Origin: an uncultured Prevotellaceae bacterium
GTDB lineage: Bacteria > Bacteroidota > Bacteroidia > Bacteroidales > Bacteroidaceae
DNA length: 64,000 bases
Direction of reading: 5' to 3'
NCBI GenBank assembly: GCA_900316445.1
Contig: ONCZ01000016.1
Coordinates: 1 to 64,000, forward strand
Of this stretch, positions 60,327 to 64,000 are shown one piece after another. Position 1 is the first letter of the stretch, and each line of letters starts with the position of its first letter. Below the pieces are notes generated by a model that did no database searches, was not told the DNA's origin, and saw nothing but the letters and a program-made list of their open reading frames with translations. The position numbers and the translations under genes are program-made.

Positions 60327-61984
60327 TTAAGCTCCAGGTCGTTGTCAGCATAGCTGGCGAGTGTCGGATCCTTTGTAATGGCGGCGTTCAGCGCAGCAGC
60401 GGCATCAGCCTTGTTACCCAGACGGGAAGCGAGGATGGCTTTCAGATAGTCTGTGGTAGCATCGGGGGTCTTGATGAACTTCAGCGTGTTCTCTGCTGTT
60501 GCGTAGTTCTTGTTCAGGATCTGGGCCAGAGCGGCACTGTTAGAGCAGATCTGTCCGAAGTCCCTCTCAGCCTGAGCGTAGTTGCCCTTGGCGAGGTTCA
60601 GGTTGCCGAGCACCTCCTGAAGGCCGTTGGCATCAGTAGCGCTGGCAATCAGGTTCTCTGCTGCAGCCACATCGCCGTTCTTCAGAGCCAGCAGTCCGAG
60701 GTTGGCGCTGGCCTCAGGCAGCATACCGTTTACGGCCTGAGCTTTCTTGATATACTCGTTGGCCAGCTCGTAGTTACCCTTGGCATACTCGATGGTGGCG
60801 ATGTTGTTATAAGCACGGGCATCGTTGGGATAGACCTTTGTGGCGGTCTGATACACAGCCTCTGCCTCGTTGGCGTTGCTCTTCTGGGCTGCGCCATAGA
60901 GCAGCTCCTCGATATTCAGCTGGGCAGGGTCGTTCACGATCTGCTGGGCAATCTGCTCATCGCTGCGGCCGATAGTCTCGTAGTTAATGGTCAGGCGTGA
61001 ACGGCGCAACTGGGGCAGGATGCCGTCAGCCAGCTCACGGAAGGCCTGAGAGATGTTGCGGATCTGCTGCTCACGCTCCTGAGGATCCTGATACATAGAG
61101 AGCACACGCAGGATGACATCCTTGTCCTGGATATCGCTGGCCTGCACCAGCTGCTGGAAGCCGTCCCAGTCCTCAGCCGTGTAGTTGGCATCGACGTTGG
61201 CGTTCATCTTCAGCTTCTTCAGCTCCTGGTTCACGTACTGCTCCGTCACCTTCTGACGCTGTCCGGCGAGCTTGTCGTTCAGGTCCAGACCGCCATCGGG
61301 AGAGGCGAAGGCACTCACCTCGACATTCTCCAGGGCGAGCTTCTCGTGGTCGTTGTTAATCTGGGTCAGCAGTCTGATGAACTCCTGAACGGAGTTGTTC
61401 TTCAGCTCACTCTTACGGAGTGTGGCCTGCTGGATGAGGAACTTGATGTTGGCCTCCTGCTTCTTCTTGTTGATGCGCTGGTAGCCGTCGAGGGCCAGAG
61501 CGGGAGTAGCCGTAGCGAGGGTTCTCTTATAGAGTTCCGATGTGGCGATGATGCCGTCGGCCACCTTCACGGCAGGCACGTCGAACTTCTTATTGCCGAT
61601 GCTGGCGTTGAAGGTCAGGTACATATCGGCCTTGTTGCAGTCGGCATAGGCGAAGTTGGTCTTCATCGTGTAGTTGCCGCCCACCTTATACATAATAGTC
61701 TGACCGTTGCCGGCGACGTTCTCACCCTGGAAGGTGGCGCTGCTGCCCTGAACGGTCACACCGTTGGCATAGCGCAATTCGGGTATGACGGTCACCACGG
61801 CCTTCTTCTTCATATACTTCTCTGGGAAGTGGCCATTGATGGTTGCGGGTACTGTACCAGCCTGAGTCTCAAGCGGATTAGGGTTCACGGTGAAGTTGTC
61901 GGCTGAAAGGGCTCCCAGTTTAGAGCAGGAAGCAAAGAGCATCATGGATGCTGCCGACAGGAGAAAAATACTTTTCTTGTTCAT
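60323..61984 (-). CDS. Lipoprotein with OmpA-like and TPR regions
   Basis: 553 residues. Signal peptide MNKKSIFLLSAASMMLFASC. A beta-rich N-terminus, an OmpA-like segment (VEVSAFASPDGGLDLNDKLAGQRQK, split by a longer helix) at about 230-360, then TPR repeats (ARAYNNIATIEYAKGNYELA, PEASANLGLLALKNGDVAAA). A periplasmic peptidoglycan-associated scaffold is plausible. The ATG at 61984 is chosen for the signal peptide. tRNA-Leu lies just upstream on the same strand. Confidence 0.82.
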   Translation of the reverse strand: MNKKSIFLLSAASMMLFASCSKLGALSADNFTVNPNPLETQAGTVPATINGHFPEKYMKKKAVVTVIPELRYANGVTVQGSSATFQGENVAGNGQTIMYKVGGNYTMKTNFAYADCNKADMYLTFNASIGNKKFDVPAVKVADGIIATSELYKRTLATATPALALDGYQRINKKKQEANIKFLIQQATLRKSELKNNSVQEFIRLLTQINNDHEKLALENVEVSAFASPDGGLDLNDKLAGQRQKVTEQYVNQELKKLKMNANVDANYTAEDWDGFQQLVQASDIQDKDVILRVLSMYQDPQEREQQIRNISQAFRELADGILPQLRRSRLTINYETIGRSDEQIAQQIVNDPAQLNIEELLYGAAQKSNANEAEAVYQTATKVYPNDARAYNNIATIEYAKGNYELANEYIKKAQAVNGMLPEASANLGLLALKNGDVAAAENLIASATDANGLQEVLGNLNLAKGNYAQAERDFGQICSNSAALAQILNKNYATAENTLKFIKTPDATTDYLKAILASRLGNKADAAAALNAAITKDPTLASYADNDLELK

Positions 61985-62061
61985 GTTGGGTTTTATGTTT
62001 GTTTTGAATTTTATCATCTGTGGTTCATAGTAGGGTCTCACCTTTTCACCTTAATATATAG

Positions 62062-62147
62062 TGCCGCGAGCGGGACTCGAACCCGCACGACCGTTTCGGG
62101 TCAAGGGATTTTAAGTCCCTCGTGTCTACCAATTCCACCATTGCGGC
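62062..62147 (-). tRNA. tRNA-Leu (anticodon TAA)
   Basis: 86 nt with a long variable arm (CTTGACCCGAAACGGTCG region), D-loop GGTAGAC, anticodon loop with TAA in ACTTAAAATC, T-loop TTCGAGT. The acceptor stem pairs 6 of 7: A6 and C67 do not match. CCA is not encoded. Downstream lies the TPR/OmpA-like gene, 77 bp on. Confidence 0.95.
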
Positions 62148-62230
62148 CCACCTTTCGGTTTTGCGTCTGACAAAGATTGTGCAAACCGAACGCAGAGAGC
62201 TCGCTCTTTGCTGAGGTGCAGCCAATCTTC

Positions 62231-62263
62231 GCAGCCGTGATCGTTTTCACGGCTGCAAAGGTA
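62231..62263 (-). promoter_or_regulatory. tRNA-Leu promoter with overlapping inverted repeat
   Basis: Box TACCTTTGCA at 62254-62263 (minus). Directly after it an inverted repeat GCAGCCGTG/CACGGCTGC (62231-62239, 62248-62256) begins within the box. The tRNA starts about 107 bp further on; the leader between also pairs through ggtttgc/gcaaaacc (about 62156-62190). Confidence 0.55.
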
Positions 62264-62347
62264 CGCCTATTTCCCCAAACCACCAAACAATTTATCAATT
62301 ATTTAGAAATAGTATGTTAATAATTTGCAAGAATGAAAGAAAGTTTG

Positions 62348-62355
62348 TACTTTTG
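62348..62355 (+). promoter_or_regulatory. -7 box of the flavin oxidoreductase gene
   Basis: TACTTTTG, 23 bp before the ATG at 62379. Confidence 0.6.
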
Positions 62356-62378
62356 TATCACTAAAAGCAAAATACATT

Positions 62379-64000
62379 ATGGATAATAACAAATACCCCC
62401 ATCTCACAAGCCCTATCCAGTTGGGTAAGGTGACGTTTCGTAATAGAATCTTCTCTGCCCCAATGGGTGCAACGGACATTACTGCCGATTGCTGTCCTGG
62501 ACCCCGTACGCAAGGCTTCTATGAACTTCGCGCCAAGGGCGGTGCGGCTGCTGTTACCGTCAGCGAACTCGTGGTTCATCCTGAAACAGACGGCAGCCAT
62601 ATGCTCCACCTCGACCTTGAGACGGTAGGCTGTCTTGCAGCCCATACCTTCGTGGCTGATGCCATCCGTCGGCACGGGGCTGTGCCAAGTATCGAACTTT
62701 CGCACTCTGGCCAGTATGCCGGAACGTATATGTCTGACAAGAACAAGAAGGCAAGCCTGAATCAATGGGGACCCAGCGACGGCACTCGTCCTGACGGCCG
62801 TCCTGTGAAAGCACTATCCAAGGAACAGATTGCCGACATTGTGAAGGCATACGGCGAAAAGGCTGCTCTCTGTAAGCGTGCCGGCTATGAGATGATTATG
62901 GTTCACGCAGGTCACGGCTGGTTACTGCATCAGTTCCTTTCGCCCTATCTGAATCATCGTACCGACGAGTACGGAGGCTCGCTTGACAACCGTATCCGCA
63001 TCGTCCGTGAGGTGCTTGCCTCAGTACGCAATGCCGTAGGGCCCGGTTTCCCCGTTGAGGTTCGTCTCAGCGGCAGCGAACTGTTCGATGGCGGCTATGG
63101 CATCGAGGACGGCATCAAGATTGCTCAGGCTGTCGAAGAGTATGTGGATCTGATCCACGTTTCAGCAGGTTCCTATCAGTTCGGATTCTTCAACACCACG
63201 CCGCCGATGTTCGACGAACACGGCGTGAATGTATGGCTGGCTGCAGAGATTAAGAAACACGTGAAGAAGCCTGTGGCTACGATTGGTGCGCTGAGCAATC
63301 CTGAGCAGATGGAGCGTATCATCGCCGAGGGGAAGGCCGATGTGGTGTATATGGCCCGTCAGCTGCTGGCCGATCCGTTCCATCCGCAGAAGGTAATGGC
63401 TGGACAGGAAGACCGCATCGTGAAGTGCCTGCGTTGCTACACTTGTATGGCTGAGCGTCCTGTTACCTTCACCCGTCGTTGTGCCGTCAATCCGCTGATT
63501 GGTCGTGAGATAGAGGGTATGGAGGTGATGCCTGCACGTCAGAGCAAGAAGGTGATGGTGGTGGGTGCCGGCGTTGCCGGACTCAAGGCTGCCATTACGG
63601 CTGCACAGCGCGGCCATCAGGTGATTCTCTGCGAGAAGACGGACAAGGTAGGTGGTATCCTGAAGTCGGAACAGGCGCTCCCGTTCAAGTATGAGATGTA
63701 TGAGCTGGGGGTTGTACTGGAGCGTCAGGCCAAGGATGAGGGTGTGGAGATTCGTCTGAACACCACCGTTACGCCTGAGTATGTGACCCAGGAGGGCGTC
63801 GATGCGCTGATCCTGGCTGTGGGTTCCACGCCGCTCGTTCCGCCCATCCCAGGCATCGATGCTGACAACGTGATCATAGTCAACGAGTATTATCTCAATA
63901 AGGATAAGGTCGCCGATAGCGTGGTTGTGCTTGGTGGTGGTCTTGCTGGTTGCGAGTGTGCCATACATCTGGGTATGGAAGGCAAGAAGGTGGAGTTGGT
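62379..64000 (+). CDS. Old-yellow-enzyme-type NADH:flavin oxidoreductase (2,4-dienoyl-CoA reductase-like), 3' partial
   Basis: The first 540 codons; the gene runs off the window. N-terminal FMN barrel (LGKVTFRNRIFSAPMGATD, HSGQYAGTY, HRTDEYGGSLDNRIRI), iron-sulfur motif CLRCYTCMAE...CAVNP, then an NAD/FAD domain (VMVVGAGVAGLKAAITAA, VVVLGGGLAGCECAIHL). The arrangement is that of 2,4-dienoyl-CoA reductase and of BaiCD/BaiH-like enoate reductases; the substrate is unknown. Confidence 0.9.
   Translation, partial: MDNNKYPHLTSPIQLGKVTFRNRIFSAPMGATDITADCCPGPRTQGFYELRAKGGAAAVTVSELVVHPETDGSHMLHLDLETVGCLAAHTFVADAIRRHGAVPSIELSHSGQYAGTYMSDKNKKASLNQWGPSDGTRPDGRPVKALSKEQIADIVKAYGEKAALCKRAGYEMIMVHAGHGWLLHQFLSPYLNHRTDEYGGSLDNRIRIVREVLASVRNAVGPGFPVEVRLSGSELFDGGYGIEDGIKIAQAVEEYVDLIHVSAGSYQFGFFNTTPPMFDEHGVNVWLAAEIKKHVKKPVATIGALSNPEQMERIIAEGKADVVYMARQLLADPFHPQKVMAGQEDRIVKCLRCYTCMAERPVTFTRRCAVNPLIGREIEGMEVMPARQSKKVMVVGAGVAGLKAAITAAQRGHQVILCEKTDKVGGILKSEQALPFKYEMYELGVVLERQAKDEGVEIRLNTTVTPEYVTQEGVDALILAVGSTPLVPPIPGIDADNVIIVNEYYLNKDKVADSVVVLGGGLAGCECAIHLGMEGKKVEL

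Overview
The window reads as chromosome of a Bacteroidales bacterium, most likely Prevotellaceae (Prevotella/Segatella-like). The grounds are the Bacteroidetes -7 promoter box (TAnnTTTGc) in front of most genes, little Shine-Dalgarno signal, lipoproteins that begin CSSDD after the lipobox, and families typical of that group: DUF2851, DUF3987 with a VirE-N domain, DUF4062, DUF4377, DUF4421, DUF4840, WbqC, a PG_1098-like methyltransferase, and fumarate reductase with the A subunit before the B subunit. Genus is an inference. No rRNA, CRISPR array or complete prophage is visible.

Layout. 1-3 kb: frdA (cut by the window edge) and frdB, separated by a four-helix-bundle gene cassette, then a cytidylate-kinase-like gene. 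3-7 kb: a DUF3987/VirE-N protein and a HIRAN-like protein, linked by a shared 26-bp dispersed repeat. 7.6-19.6 kb: transporters (DMT, DAACS, AGCS, CDF), murQ, a PIF1-like helicase, an alpha/beta hydrolase, a DUF4062/ATPase protein and a TPR regulator broken by an internal deletion. 19.7-34 kb: a lipoprotein, a methyltransferase, parE-S41 protease, WbqC-lepB-dapB, dprA, a second four-helix-bundle cassette, DUF2851, dusB, an SPFH protein and a broken rubrerythrin. 34-39.2 kb is a decaying island: an IS remnant with a truncated transposase, a gene fragment, a frameshifted DUF4377 lipoprotein, a KilA-N gene, a 57-codon fragment of a DNA methyltransferase, and about 1 kb of non-coding DNA that holds a 427-bp palindrome. 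39.2-45 kb: a CE2-like esterase, a LytTR regulator with its histidine kinase, and an outer-membrane beta-barrel protein. 45.3-50.6 kb: an ATPase, an antitoxin-like/zeta-toxin pair with a damaged toxin, and four tandem lipoproteins with near-duplicate leaders. 50.6-64 kb: nrdG-nrdD, DUF4840, ruvB-coaD-ybeY, thioesterase-HAD-Fur, yifB, a thioredoxin-fold lipoprotein without CxxC, a TPR/OmpA-like lipoprotein, tRNA-Leu(TAA), and a partial old-yellow-enzyme-type oxidoreductase.

The most unusual theme is palindromic DNA. At least seven intergenic elements are concentric inverted repeats: outer arms, inner arms and central hairpin share one centre to within a few bases. The largest is centred at 38910. 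Others are centred near 7218, 15295, 20481, 20746, 37062 and 47215. Related hairpin or low-complexity repeats also sit in frame inside coding sequences (WbqC, LytTR regulator, methyltransferase, and others), usually at linkers. Two four-helix-bundle genes sit inside otherwise ordinary operons between inverted arms; one pair of arms is 38 bp and perfect. This recalls the intervening sequences of 23S rRNA, but in mRNA. Many genes have the start codon 5-10 nt after the -7 box, which implies leaderless or nearly leaderless mRNA.
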